In this document: in pieces, positions 8,016-16,008 of the stretch | Numbering within the stretch: position 1 is the stretch's first letter | Layout of the letters: each line of letters opens with the position of its first letter | Source of the DNA: Chlamydomonas sphaeroides | Lineage: Eukaryota > Chlorophyta > Chlorophyceae > Chlamydomonadales > Chlamydomonadaceae | Length of the DNA: 16,008 nt | Direction: 5' to 3' | NCBI GenBank assembly: GCA_001662425.1 | Contig: BDDC01000398.1 | Location: forward strand, 32,505 to 48,512 | The notes under the pieces: generated by a model | The model's database searches: none | What the model saw: only the letters and a program-made list of their open reading frames with translations | What the model was told of the DNA's origin: nothing | Position numbers and translations under genes: made by a program

Positions 8016-11000
8016 ATGTCTGTAATCGAACAGGTGCGCGTGCAAACGGGCGGCGCCTTTAACATCAATGCGAGTCGCGAGCCCCGCGCCACCGCGATGC
8101 CGGCGGTCGTGCTACTCGATGGCATACCAACCCGTAAAGGAGTGTGATCTAGCTGAGGCACGGTGTTGTGGCCCGTCCGCGCCATCTTGCCTTCGTCCCG
8201 CTTGCAGACGCCGCAGTACACGCTCTCCTACCTCGACGATGGCCGCGAGGAGAAAGTGCAGCTCACGGTGCAGCTGCCGGGTGAGGCCCTGCGCCTAGGA
8301 CCAGCCCCGCAACGGTTGCCTCGCGTGCGCCTGACAGCGCAGCTCGGCCACGCCTCTGCACCCTGCGCATACACACACCCTGCACGCGCTCCCCTCCCGC
8401 AACCCCTTTCTTAGGCGTTGACAGCGCCGCGGAGCTGGATGTCGTGGTCCGCTCCACGCAAGTGTCCGTGCACGTGCCCGGCCGGTACAAGCTGGTAAGG
8501 GGCCGACAGCACAGCAGCCGCCTGCCCTCACGCGAGCACGGCCCCACCCCGTACCGGGCCCCGCGGCTCCGCGCAACCCGTACCTTGTACCAACCCCGCC
8601 TTGGCCCCGGGCCCGTGGGTCCATCCAAACTACGGAGAACCCCCATCGCTCCTGAGTCAGGGCGTCGGGCCCGGGCCAGGACGGACCCGCCGGCCGCCCC
8701 CCTGCTGCAGGGCGCCAGCGCCGGCCAGCCTATCTTGGGGCCCCCGCGTCGTCGCGCCATTCTTAGTGACAGGGCGAAAAGCGGTGGCCGGAGCGGCCGC
8801 TAACCGTTTGGCTGCAGCTGCGCCCACCCCACGCGCTGCCTTGCTTTCTCTCCTTCCCCCCCTTTCTTCTCCCCCAGGAACTGCGCATGGACCCCCCCGT
8901 GGAGGAGAAGCCCGAGCTGCTGCGGTTCGTTAAGAAAAAGGCGCAGCTGAAGGTGGGGGCAGGGTAGGGGGGCAGGTGGGAGACAGGTGGAAGGGCGCGA
9001 GGGGCGGCGCGGGGTCTAGGGCGGGGGCCGCTGACGAGGGTGCACACCGGGCGTGGGGAGCAGCGCGGCGGCGTGGGGGGGGGGTAGGCGTTCGTGGGCG
9101 GCGGAAGGAGATGATGTGGCGGGGCTGTTGGGGTGTCAGGAGAGCAGCTGCAGGTGTCGTGGATCGTACACTGCTACGTCGCACTGTGGAGCGTGGGGTG
9201 GTCTGGTTCGGGGGCTGCCACGGCCGCCGCCGCCCTCACGCCGTTGATGCCGCCCCACCCCGCCCCGCGGTGTGCTGCTGTCGGCCCTCAGGCTGTGTTC
9301 ACAGCCGCCGGGCCGCACTCGGGCGGCGCCAAGCCGGCCGCGGAGGCCGACAAGCGGGCCGGCGCCGCCGCCGCTTTGGCGGCGGCGCCAGCACCTGCGC
9401 CGGATGCCGCCCGCCGCGGCGCCGCCAGCTCGGGACCCACTGGCTCGGGTGCCGCCACCGCCGCAGCAGCTCCCGCCACCGCAAGCCGCCAGGTCCATGA
9501 GTCGTTCTATGAGGATGTCATGCTGCCCAGCGCCGGCAAGGCTCGGGGCAGCGGCGGCGCCGCCGCCAAGCGCGGGCCGGCGCCGCCGGCGGCCGGAGCC
9601 ACTGCCAACGGCTCCGGCCCGGCCGCCGCCGCCGCACCTGCCGGCCAGCGGCACGACCGCGCCGCCGTCGCCACAGAAGCCGCCCTGGCAGCCCTAGCGG
9701 ACGCGCACGGCCCTGGGTACCAGGCGCTCCAAGCGGACATGGCGGCCTTCGAGACCCACTACGCTGCCGCCGTCGCCAGGCGCGCCGCCAGCGGCGCCGG
9801 CCCGTCGCCGCCATCCGCCGCTGACGTGCTGTCTGACCCCGCCTTCATCGCGGCGCTGGCGGCGGCCAAGACGAGCCCCAACGGCGACAGCGGTCGTGGC
9901 GGCGGCGCCGCCGCCGCTGCTGGCGGGAGGCCCGGCGGTGCCGCCGCCGCCGGCCGTCAGGTCCACGAGTCGTTCTATGAGGATGTTGTGCTGCCCGGCA
10001 GCGGCAAGGCCCGGGGCAGCGGCGCCGCCGCCGCCGCCAAGCCCGCGGCTGCCTCTGGCAGCGGCGGCGGAGCAGGCGTCTCTGGCGGGACGCCGCGGCC
10101 GCTGAGTGAGGTGCTGGACGATATCGTGGCGGCCAAGCAGAGGGAGGCGGCGGCGAGAGCCGCCTCCACCGCAGGGAGGCCTGGCGCCGCCGCGACCGCC
10201 AAGCCCGCCGCCGCGGCCGCCTCAGCCAAGCCCGGCTCCTCAGTCCCCTCCTCCGCGGCACCGGCTCCCGCCCCTGCCGCGCCTCCTCCGCCCGCCGCCT
10301 CCGGCCCTGCTCCCGGCGCCTCGGCCGCCGCCGCCAAGCCCGCCGCCGCCGCCAAGCCCGCCGCCGCGGCCGCCGCAGCCAGCTCCGACGAGCTGTACGA
10401 ATCCGCCAAGCGGCAGGCCAACCGGGAGGCGGCTGAGCAGTGGCTGGAGCGGGCGCTGGCGGCTGAGCGGGGCGGCGACATCAGCCGGGCGGCGGCGCTG
10501 CTGAAGCGCGCCACTGGCCTGTGCCCCGAGGCAGAGGCGCAGCTGCAGGTGGGCTGGGGCGGACCCGGGCGGGGCGATGGCGGTGCGGCCGAGTCCGAGG
10601 CCAGGGACGCGCTGTGTAGGCCTGAGGAGGGCAAGAGGCGCAGCTGAAGGTGGGGGCAGGGTAGGGGGGCAGGTGGGAGACAGGTAGGCCTTAGGGACGG
10701 TGCGGGCACGCGCGGAAAGGCCGAGCCGGTGCTGCCGCATCCCTCCGACTGGGCTAGTTGGGGGTTGCACGCTTCCGTCGGCGCGGACCAATACCCGCCT
10801 GCCGCCTGCTGCTGACCTCCCATCCCCGCGCCGCACCCAGGCCGAGTTCAACGCCCGCTGCAGCCCCGCAGCCCGCGGCCCAGCGCCCGGTGGCGGCGGT
10901 GGTGCGGCGCCCGCGGCCGGGCCCGCTCCGCCACCGCACAACCACCAGCACCACCAGCACTCGGCCAAGCAGCAGCAGCAGCAGCCACACCAGGCCAACG

Positions 11001-14000
11001 GCGGGCCGCCGCCGGCGCAAGCCGGCTCAGGGGCTGGGGCTGCGCCAACCTCTGGCGAGGCCAACGGCGGCTCTCGGCCCAGCCAGCCATACTCGTATGC
11101 CAAGCCCGGGCCGGAGGCCTCACAGCCCAAGCCCGGGGCTGCGGCTGGCGGCGCCGGCGCCGCCGGTGGCAAGCCCGCCACCGCCGGCGCCCGAACGGCC
11201 GGCGGCAAGCCCGCCAGCGGCAAGGCCGGTGCCGGGAAGCCCTCGACGGGCGCTGGCACCGGCGCAGCCGCCGGCGGCGCTTCCCCTTCCGGCCCGCCGC
11301 CGCAGCCTCAGGCGCCGCCGCCGCAGCCACCCCCGCCGCGGCACGGGCCGCAGTCCAAGGCGGAGCCGCGGGCCCGGCCGCCGCCGCACGCGGCGGGCGG
11401 CCGTGGCCGCGGCGGTGGCTCGGAGGACGGCGAGGATGGCGGCGGCGGCTATGTGGACCGCAAGTGGGACTGGTGGTTCACGGGGACCATGGACGCCTTC
11501 AAGCGGGTGCTGGAGCCGCACGCGGGTGGGTGGGTGGGCTGGGCACGGGAAGGGGAGGGGAGGGGACGGGGGAGGAGGCGCTGGGATGGGGCAGGAGGAT
11601 GCGTTTCGCATGGCGGCTTGAGGCCCTGCGCGCGTGAGGTGTGAGGTTGCGAGGAGGCTGGAAGGGAAGGCGGTGCGATGCAGGTGGCGTTGGGGCCATG
11701 CGCGGGTGTCGTATGGCGGCAGGCGCATGCGGGCAGGCCTCGCGACGGAGTGGGCCTGGGGCTTCCCGCTTGCCCCCGGACGCCGGCTAGCCCTCCCCTG
11801 CCGCTGCCCCTCGCCCACAGGTCCCGGCTGGCTGGGTGCGGCCGTGAACGGTCTGTTCCTGGCGCTGTACGGGGCCATGCTGGTGCCGCACATGGCCGTG
11901 TCGTTCCTGGCGGGTGAGCGGCGGGGAAGGGGGAAAAGGGCGAGGAAGACGGATGGGGATATGGGATTGGTAGGAGTTGCAGTAGCAGTGACTGAGGCAG
12001 AAGGGAAGGATGGGGAGCGCTGGAGAAGGGGGCTGCTACGGTACTTGCATGGAGCGCCCAAGGACCCGCCGCCCAACTTCACAACCCCTCCCAGCCCCTC
12101 CCACCCCTTCCCCTCCCATCTCCCATCTCCCACCTCCCATCCCACCGCCAGCGCTGTTCGTGTGGCTGTACGAGGCCACCGGCTGCGTGGAGGAGTCGGC
12201 GGCGCTGCAGCGCTACTGCTCCCGATACGCGCGGTGGGGCGGCGCGCGGCGTGGGAGGAGGCCCGCGGCACCCGGGGGGGCTACCCGCCACATCGGCCAC
12301 GCAGCCGCGCGCTGCCGGTGCCGTCCACAATGCGACTGCTGACGCTGCGGCCCCCTCCCGCCCGCTATTCCAATGGCAACACATCCTCTTGCAAACATTT
12401 TCACCTCGCTCCCCTCCCCCTCCCGTGCCGGCCCCAGCTGGATGTTTGGCTGCGCGGCGCTACCCGGCTGCCTGCTGGGCTTCCTGGTGTGGGCGGCGGC
12501 GGCCACGGGGCTGGCGAGGCTGGTCGTCGGGGGAACGGCCTGGTGAGGGGGCAGGGGAGGTGGGGTAGGTCGGGGGAGGAGCGAGACGGCACGAGGCGCG
12601 GCCATGGCCACGGCCACTGCCGGCCCGAGCCACGGGCCCTCAGCTGCCCGGCACCTCCTCCCGTGCCGGTACCCCGCAGCTCGGCGCACCGTCCCGCGCC
12701 CCACGCCCGGCGCACCCTCTCCTCCTCCTGCCCGGCGGCCGACACGCGCTGCCCTCGGTGTGGCCCCTGCCTCCCCACCCCAGGTTCCTGCTGTGGCCCC
12801 CCATATGGCTGGCGGCGCTGCAGACCGGCGGCCTCTACTTCCTCATACCCTACGCCTCCGCGCCGCTGCTGGCCTCGGGCGCGCCCATGCCGCTGCTGTG
12901 GTCGCTGGGAGGTGCGCCGGTCGCTGGCAGCGGAGTGGCGGGCAGGGGCGGGAGATGGCGGTGGGATGGCGGGGGCAGGGCCTCGCAACTGAGCAACGTT
13001 ACGTGTGGCAAGGGCCCGGGTAGCCCGGGTGGCAAGGGCCCGGGTAGCCCGGGTGGCAAGGGCCCGGGTAGCCCGGGTGGCAAGGGCCCGGGTAGCCCGG
13101 GTGGCAAGGGCCCGGGATGCGACCCTCCCCGGCCGCCCTGCGCTCGCCGCTCACCGCTGCAGCCCCGCCCCCGGCCCCCCCCCCACGCCCCGGCCGCAGG
13201 CACGCTGCCCTGGCGCGCCACCGCCGTGGCCGTGTACCTGGCGGCCCACGGCCTGGCTCCGGGCCGCAGCCGGGCCGCCATCTTCGCGGGCGCCGCGGTG
13301 CTGTCGTGCCGCAGCCTGCTGTGGTACCAGGTAGGGGCCGCGGCAGGGGGCGGAGGGGGTTTGCGGAGCGGGGTGTGCTGACACTGGGCCGGCACGCTGC
13401 CGGCAAACCCCTGCGCCAGCCCCCGCCGTCCGCATCCTCCTCGCCGGTGTGTTGTTCTCGGTAGTACCGTACGCTGATGTGTCTTTGGTGCACCCATCCG
13501 CACCCCCGCAGGCCCTCCCGGCGCTGCTGTTGGAGGCGCTGGTGTGGATGATGCTGTCGGCCTCGGCAGCCAACGTGGCGGGCGACGGCGGGCCGGCGGG
13601 GGCGGGCCGCGGCGGCGCAGGCGCCCGGCGGCGCGGGGCCGCCGACGGCAGCGACGGCGGCGCCGCGGCGCCGCCGCCGCGCTCGGGCTGGCTGGCGCCG
13701 GAGCACGTCAAGGGCGCCACGGGTGGGTGCCGCAGGGGGTGCTGGCTGCAGTACGATGCGGCCTTCGCCCGGGAGCCTGGCCGTGCCGTCAGCTGCTGCT
13801 CGCCCTGAGCGCGCCTCGCCCTGCCTCCCGCTCCCTCTCCCCCTTCAGGCGAGGTGGCTCGTGTGCTGGCGGCCACCGACCACTTTACGGTGCTGGGCCT
13901 GTCCCCGGCCGCGCCCGAGGCGGACGCGCTCACCGATGACGCGGTCAAGAGCGCGTACCGCAAGATACAGGTGGGGTGGGGTGGTGAGGGCCGGTGAGGG

Positions 14001-15696
14001 GAAGGGGGACGTGGGGCGGAATGTGGGATTGCGGCTGCCATCCGGCCCACGGCGGCCACCGTGCCATCCCCGTACACGAACCCTGGCACTAGCCCGACCC
14101 GCCACTATTTCGCCCCCTCACGCCCCCAGCTGCGGGTGCACCCGGACAAGGCGGGGCCCGACGCGGCGGGCGCGGAGCACGCCTCCAAGCGCGTCAACGA
14201 GGTGAGCGCGCACCGCGCAGGCGGCGGCACAGGGCAAGGGCGCGGAAGGGTGGGCCCGGCCCGGCCCGGGGACTGGGGACCGGGGGCGTGTGCCGGGGGC
14301 TCAAGGGTGGGGTAGAGCCCCCAAGCGCGGCAACCAAGTGAACCCAAACGCGCAATCCAACCTCCAACCCTAAACCCGTCCCCAAATCCTAATCCACCCG
14401 CTCCCCCCACCGCCAGGCCTACGCGCTGCTGCAGACGGCCGACGGCCGCCGCAAGCTGCTGATGGTGATGCGGGCCGAGGCCTCGGCCAGCAGCGGCGGC
14501 GGCGCGGGCGCGGGCGCCGCGGCCGCCGCCGCCGCCGCGGCCGCTGCCTTCGCGGACGGCCAGCCCATGGAGCTGCACTGCTTTGGCGGCTGCCACGACA
14601 CGCACCCCGCCAAGCTGGTCAGCACCAACAGGTGCGGGCGGGCGGGCGTGTGTTGGGTGGGGGGAGGTGGCGGAGCTTGGAGCGTGCAGGCAGGCGGAGC
14701 CGGAGCCGGAGGCGAAAGCGGAGGCGGAGGCGGGGACGGGTGGGGCCTGCCAGAGAGGCGGCGGGTATGCGTGCGTGCGTGCCCCGGCAACCGTCTGGCG
14801 GTCCGGCGCTTTGTGCAGCGCCTGCCGGGCCTGGGCTGACACCGCGCTCCCGACTGTCCCTGCCGCCTCGTTAGCCTCTTACCGCCCCCTGATCCCCTTG
14901 TCGCCGTTTCGCCCTGCCGCCATCCCGCTCCTCGCAGCGCCGCCGCGCGCTACTGCTCCGAGTGCCGCACCCACCACCCCGCCTCGGACGGCGATGTGTG
15001 GATCTGGGAGGACCCGGGGGCGCTGCTGTTTGCGGAGCGCAAGATGCTCATGTGCCTGGGCGGCCTGGTGGGTGCTCACGGGGCGAGGGGCGGGGGGATG
15101 GGTGGGGCCAGGACGGACGGGAGACAAACCTGGCACTGGCGTGGTCACCTAACAAGACATGACAAGCACGCGCAGTTGCCTGCCGTATGGCGCATCATTT
15201 GTGACGGCCCCCCTGCCTGCCACTTCCTTCCTTCCCTCCCACCCCTCCCACCAGGTGCTGGACATCACCGAGATGGCGCACTGCTGCAGCATGTTCACCG
15301 ACGCGTTCGGCCGCCGCCTGCCCGCCAACACGCACAGCGTGCAGTTCCGGTGAGCGGCGGTGGTGGGCTGGTCTGGGAAGGAAGTGCGGGGGCTGCGTGT
15401 CGTTTGTGCGCGGCGGAGGGGGGGGCCACAGGCTGGTGCCGGCAGATGCCTCCGGGCAACCGGGTCAGCGCAGGCATATAGAACCGGGGGACGAGCCCTC
15501 GGACGACCAGGCTGCACCGGGCTGACGCGCGGCCCAACCTCCCTCTGCCCGCTGCCGTCGCAGGCTGGGCAAGCAGGGCAGCGGCGGCGCCGGCGGCAAG
15601 GGCGGCGGCAGCGGCGGCGGCTCGGCGGGCCCGGGGTCGTTCAAGGGCCGCGGCGAGAAGGTGCCGCCGCGCGGGCGCAAGGGCCGCCGCAAGTAG
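8016..15696 (+). CDS. Membrane J-domain protein, DNAJC14-like, with N-terminal PIH1-type CS domain; 18 exons, 1234 aa
   Basis: Exons: 8016-8033, 8208-8280, 8415-8494, 8878-8952, 9292-10548, 10841-11525, 11821-11913, 12152-12233, 12438-12542, 12784-12911, 13200-13330, 13512-13722, 13849-13970, 14130-14201, 14417-14631, 14938-15067, 15255-15349, 15564-15696. Phases match at all 17 junctions, giving 1235 codons with TAG. Domain order: CS fold (about 7-90), disordered linker (about 90-445), helical hairpin (446-501), His/Gln/Pro/Gly-rich region (502-710), five or six membrane segments (730-925), J domain (990-1060) and Jiv90-type domain (1095-1193), then a Gly-rich basic end. J proteins stimulate Hsp70 ATPase; DNAJC14 relatives sit in the ER membrane with the J domain in the cytosol. 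The C-terminal two thirds are secure. The link to the CS exons rests on one long open exon and matching phase, and exon 1 (six codons) is the weakest part. Confidence 0.8.
8208..9330 (+). other. PIH1-type CS (p23-like) domain encoded by exons 2-5
   Basis: Exons 2, 3, 4 and the start of exon 5 join to TPQYTLSYLDDGREEKVQL, then VQLPGVDSAAELDVVV, then STQVSVHVPGRYKLELRMDP, then FVKKKAQLKAVFTAAG. This follows the beta-sandwich pattern of the CS domain at the C-terminus of PIH1 proteins (P-x-Y-x-L, V-x-LPG, eldv, P-x-x-Y-x-L, P-V-E, F-x-k-k-x-x-L-x-V). Those domains bind Hsp90 or client/cochaperone partners, for example in dynein-arm preassembly. The N-terminal PIH domain itself is absent. The match is by eye and needs a profile search. 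Confidence 0.65.
8939..8988 (+). repeat. 50-base perfect direct repeat, copy 1 (exon 4/intron 4 junction)
   Basis: The last 14 bases of exon 4 and the first 36 bases of intron 4, starting AGGCGCAGCTGAAG|GTGGGG, recur without mismatch at 10636-10685 inside intron 5. This copy holds the real exon 4 splice donor. Confidence 0.9.
9292..10548 (+). other. Large exon 5: Ala/Gly/Pro linker with duplicated motif, ending in a helical hairpin
   Basis: A single 1257-base open exon encodes residues 83-501. Most is Ala/Gly/Pro-rich, with repeated AKPAAA units, interrupted by two predicted helical stretches (around AAVATEAALAALADAHG and PRPLSEVLDDIVAAKQREAA). Two copies of a motif centred on HESFYEDV lie at residues 149-175 and 305-332. 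The final 56 residues (NREAAEQWLERALAAERGGD then ISRAAALLKRATGLCPEAEA) form an amphipathic two-helix hairpin. It resembles the TPR/MIT-like segment at the extreme N-terminus of DNAJB12/B14-type and plant J proteins, where an ordinary J protein would start. Confidence 0.7.
9490..10041 (+). repeat. Two diverged copies of an 81-84 base coding repeat (QVHESFYEDV...)
   Basis: Copy 1 is 9490-9570 (27 codons) and copy 2 is 9958-10041 (28 codons), 468 bases apart. The residues QVHESFYEDV are identical and are followed by MLPSAGKARGSG in copy 1 and VLPGSGKARGSG in copy 2. Silent changes (CAT/CAC, GTC/GTT, GCT/GCC) occur within or next to the conserved core, so the peptide has been kept while the DNA drifted. 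The flanks are low-complexity. Confidence 0.85.
10636..10685 (+). repeat. 50-base perfect direct repeat, copy 2 (inside intron 5)
   Basis: This is identical to 8939-8988 but lies about 1.7 kb downstream, within intron 5. It brings a duplicate splice donor (AAG|GTGGGG after 10649). In the exon 5 reading frame its sequence reads CGC AGC TGA, supplying the first in-frame stop (10645-10647) met if intron 5 is retained. The true exon 5 donor at 10535-10553 also shares AGGCGCAGCTGNAGGTGGG. Confidence 0.88.
10841..11525 (+). other. Exon 6: His/Gln-, Pro- and Gly-rich region leading to the membrane part
   Basis: Residues 502-729 are low-complexity. They include a His/Gln stretch (PPPHNHQHHQH, then Gln5 from CAG codons), GGKPA-type repeats, a Pro-rich run and an acidic GSEDGEDGGGG segment. 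The exon ends with a non-repetitive amphipathic stretch, YVDRKWDWWFTGTMDAFKRV, which looks like a membrane-interface helix just before the first membrane segment. Its reading frame continues that of exon 5 across intron 5. Confidence 0.72.
12912..13199 (+). other. Intron 10 of the J-protein gene: 288 bases, open and in frame
   Basis: The donor is GGGAG|GTGCGC and the acceptor GCCGCAG|GCACG. The length is exactly 96 codons, and no stop occurs in the frame running from exon 10 into exon 11. Retention would therefore insert 96 residues, including the GKGPGSPG repeats, into a loop between membrane segments. I annotate it as an intron because its ends fit the splice pattern and the insert is unlike the family. 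Confidence 0.65.
13007..13116 (+). repeat. 24-base tandem repeat (minisatellite) in intron 10, 4 full copies plus 14 bases
   Basis: The unit starts GGCAAGGGCCCGGGTAGCCC and is 24 bases long. Copies start at 13007, 13031, 13055, 13079 and 13103 (partial) with no mismatches until the end. The unit contains CCCGGG twice around TAG, so each copy can form a hairpin. In the reading frame of exons 10 and 11 it would encode a GKGPGSPG octapeptide repeat. Confidence 0.95.
13849..14470 (+). other. J domain (Hsp70-recruiting) with intact HPD motif, exons 13-15
   Basis: Residues 990-1060 read DHFTVLGLSPAAPEADALTD (helix I region), then DDAVKSAYRKIQLRVHPDK (helix II with HPD at 1024-1026), then HASKRVNEAYALLQTADGRR (helix III). 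HPD is the tripeptide needed to trigger Hsp70 ATP hydrolysis, so the domain looks functional. It is split by two introns, right before the LRVHPDK segment and right after VNE. Helix I is preceded by EVARVLAAT, as in the DNAJC14 group. Confidence 0.93.
14567..15370 (+). other. Jiv90-type Cys/His domain (DNAJC14 C-terminal domain), exons 15-17
   Basis: Residues 1095-1193 join MELHCFGGCHDTHPAKLVST, ARYCSECRTHHPASDGDVW, LLFAERKMLMCLGGL and VLDITEMAHCCSM, ending in LPANTHSVQFRL. The CxxC-x-x-HHPAxxGDVW block, the DITE-x-A-x-C block and the final NTH-x-V are the pattern of the Jiv90 domain that follows the J domain in DNAJC14 and its plant relatives. The Cys and His residues probably bind zinc. The first Cys pair is spaced CxxxC rather than CxxC. 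A long Ala11 run separates this domain from the J domain. Confidence 0.85.
15564..15696 (+). other. Last exon of the J-protein gene: Gly-rich, basic C-terminus
   Basis: The acceptor CGTCGCAG|GCTGGG restores the phase of exon 17 (QF-R-LGKQG). It encodes 43 residues, Gly/Ser/Lys-rich and then strongly basic (FKGRGEKVPPRGRKGRRK), before the TAG at 15694-15696. The basic end could contact nucleic acid, ribosome or acidic lipid; nothing more specific can be said. Confidence 0.8.
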
Positions 15697-16008
15697 CTGC
15701 CCGGCCCCCTCGCGGGCGCCCTGGCCCGCGGCAGAGGCCTTGGCCAGCATGGGCGGCTGTGGGGTAGCGTGCCGTGGGGCGACGTGCTGGCTCCTGGTGG
15801 ACGCGGGCGTGAGGCAGGGCAGCGGTGCAGGCAGGTGGCAGCAGAGGGCGGGGGTGCAGCGGTGTGCGGCTGCAGGGGAGCAGGGCAGGTTGAGGGTGGG
15901 GGAGCGGAGGGGAGGGGGCTAGGGTGGCGGCCAGCAGGCGCCAGGGGCACGGGGTCATGCAAGTACGGCGGGGCTCCACTGTTGGGGCGGGGCGGGGCGG
16001 GGTCACGG
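15697..16008 (+). other. Start of the 3' untranslated region of the J-protein gene
   Basis: No TGTAA occurs between the stop codon and the window edge, so the polyadenylation site probably lies beyond 16008. The sequence is G-rich with scattered GCAGG and GGGGCGGGGC repeats. No further gene is supported on either strand. Confidence 0.6.

Larger units (their letters stand above)
11821..13722 (+). other. Multi-pass membrane region of the J protein (exons 7-12)
   Basis: Six exons encode hydrophobic stretches. Examples are AAVNGLFLALYGAMLVPHMA in exon 7, GCLLGFLVWAAAATGLARLV in exon 9, WFLLWPPIWLAALQTGGLYF in exon 10, AAIFAGAAVLS in exon 11 and LPALLLEALVWMMLSASAAN in exon 12. Together they allow about five or six membrane spans at residues 730-925. 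A Gly/Ala/Arg-rich loop in exon 12 then leads to the J domain. DNAJC14 and its plant relatives also have several membrane spans directly before the J domain, which supports the assignment and an ER location. Confidence 0.78.

Noticed and set aside
9493..9519. HESFYEDV as an FFAT motif in the J protein
   Set aside because: Position 5 is Asp where Ala or a small residue is needed, and there is no acidic run before it, so the fit is poor.
14355..14400. CCCTAAAC and related AT-richer words resembling telomere repeats in intron 14
   Set aside because: Only one copy of the core word is present; it is not an interstitial telomere array.

Overview
The window looks like nuclear DNA of a green alga, most likely of the Chlamydomonas/Volvox lineage. 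It is very GC-rich. Its genes are split by many short GT-AG introns of about 125-385 bases, with pyrimidine-rich acceptors and G-rich donors. The proteins carry long Ala/Gly/Pro/Ser-rich stretches and Gln runs, and the algal polyadenylation word TGTAA occurs downstream of one gene. There is no sign of bacterial operons, CRISPR arrays or insertion sequences. The species cannot be fixed from sequence alone.

Two multi-exon genes, transcribed away from each other, fill most of the window. All exon boundaries were worked out by hand from protein-family motifs, splice signals and reading-phase agreement at every junction.

(1) Minus strand, 7644 to 1531: a 14-exon gene for a MATE-family (multidrug and toxic compound extrusion) transporter of 1097 residues. 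Residues 54-539 are the two-lobed transporter core. The last exon adds a 557-residue low-complexity tail that contains an FFAT-like motif and ends in six Gln. One intron appears to be of the rare GC-AG type.

(2) Plus strand, 8016 to 15696: an 18-exon gene for a 1234-residue membrane J-domain protein. Its C-terminal part is DNAJC14-like: several membrane segments, a J domain with an intact HPD motif, then a Jiv90-type Cys/His domain. It is preceded by a PIH1-type CS (p23-like) domain, a long Ala/Gly/Pro linker with a duplicated HESFYEDV motif, and a helical-hairpin segment. This CS plus J plus Jiv90 layout in one reading frame is the most unusual feature of the window. It suggests one polypeptide joining an Hsp90-cochaperone-like fold to an Hsp70-recruiting domain, probably at the ER membrane.

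The 371-base gap 7645-8015 is a candidate shared divergent promoter and holds the most AT-rich stretch seen between the genes. Bases 1-1530 are 3' untranslated or intergenic sequence of the MATE gene, with two TGTAA candidates. Bases 15697-16008 are the start of the J-protein 3' untranslated region, which continues past the window. Two introns of the J-protein gene carry notable structure: a duplicated exon 4/intron 4 donor region inside intron 5, and a 24-base tandem repeat inside intron 10, which is itself open and in frame.
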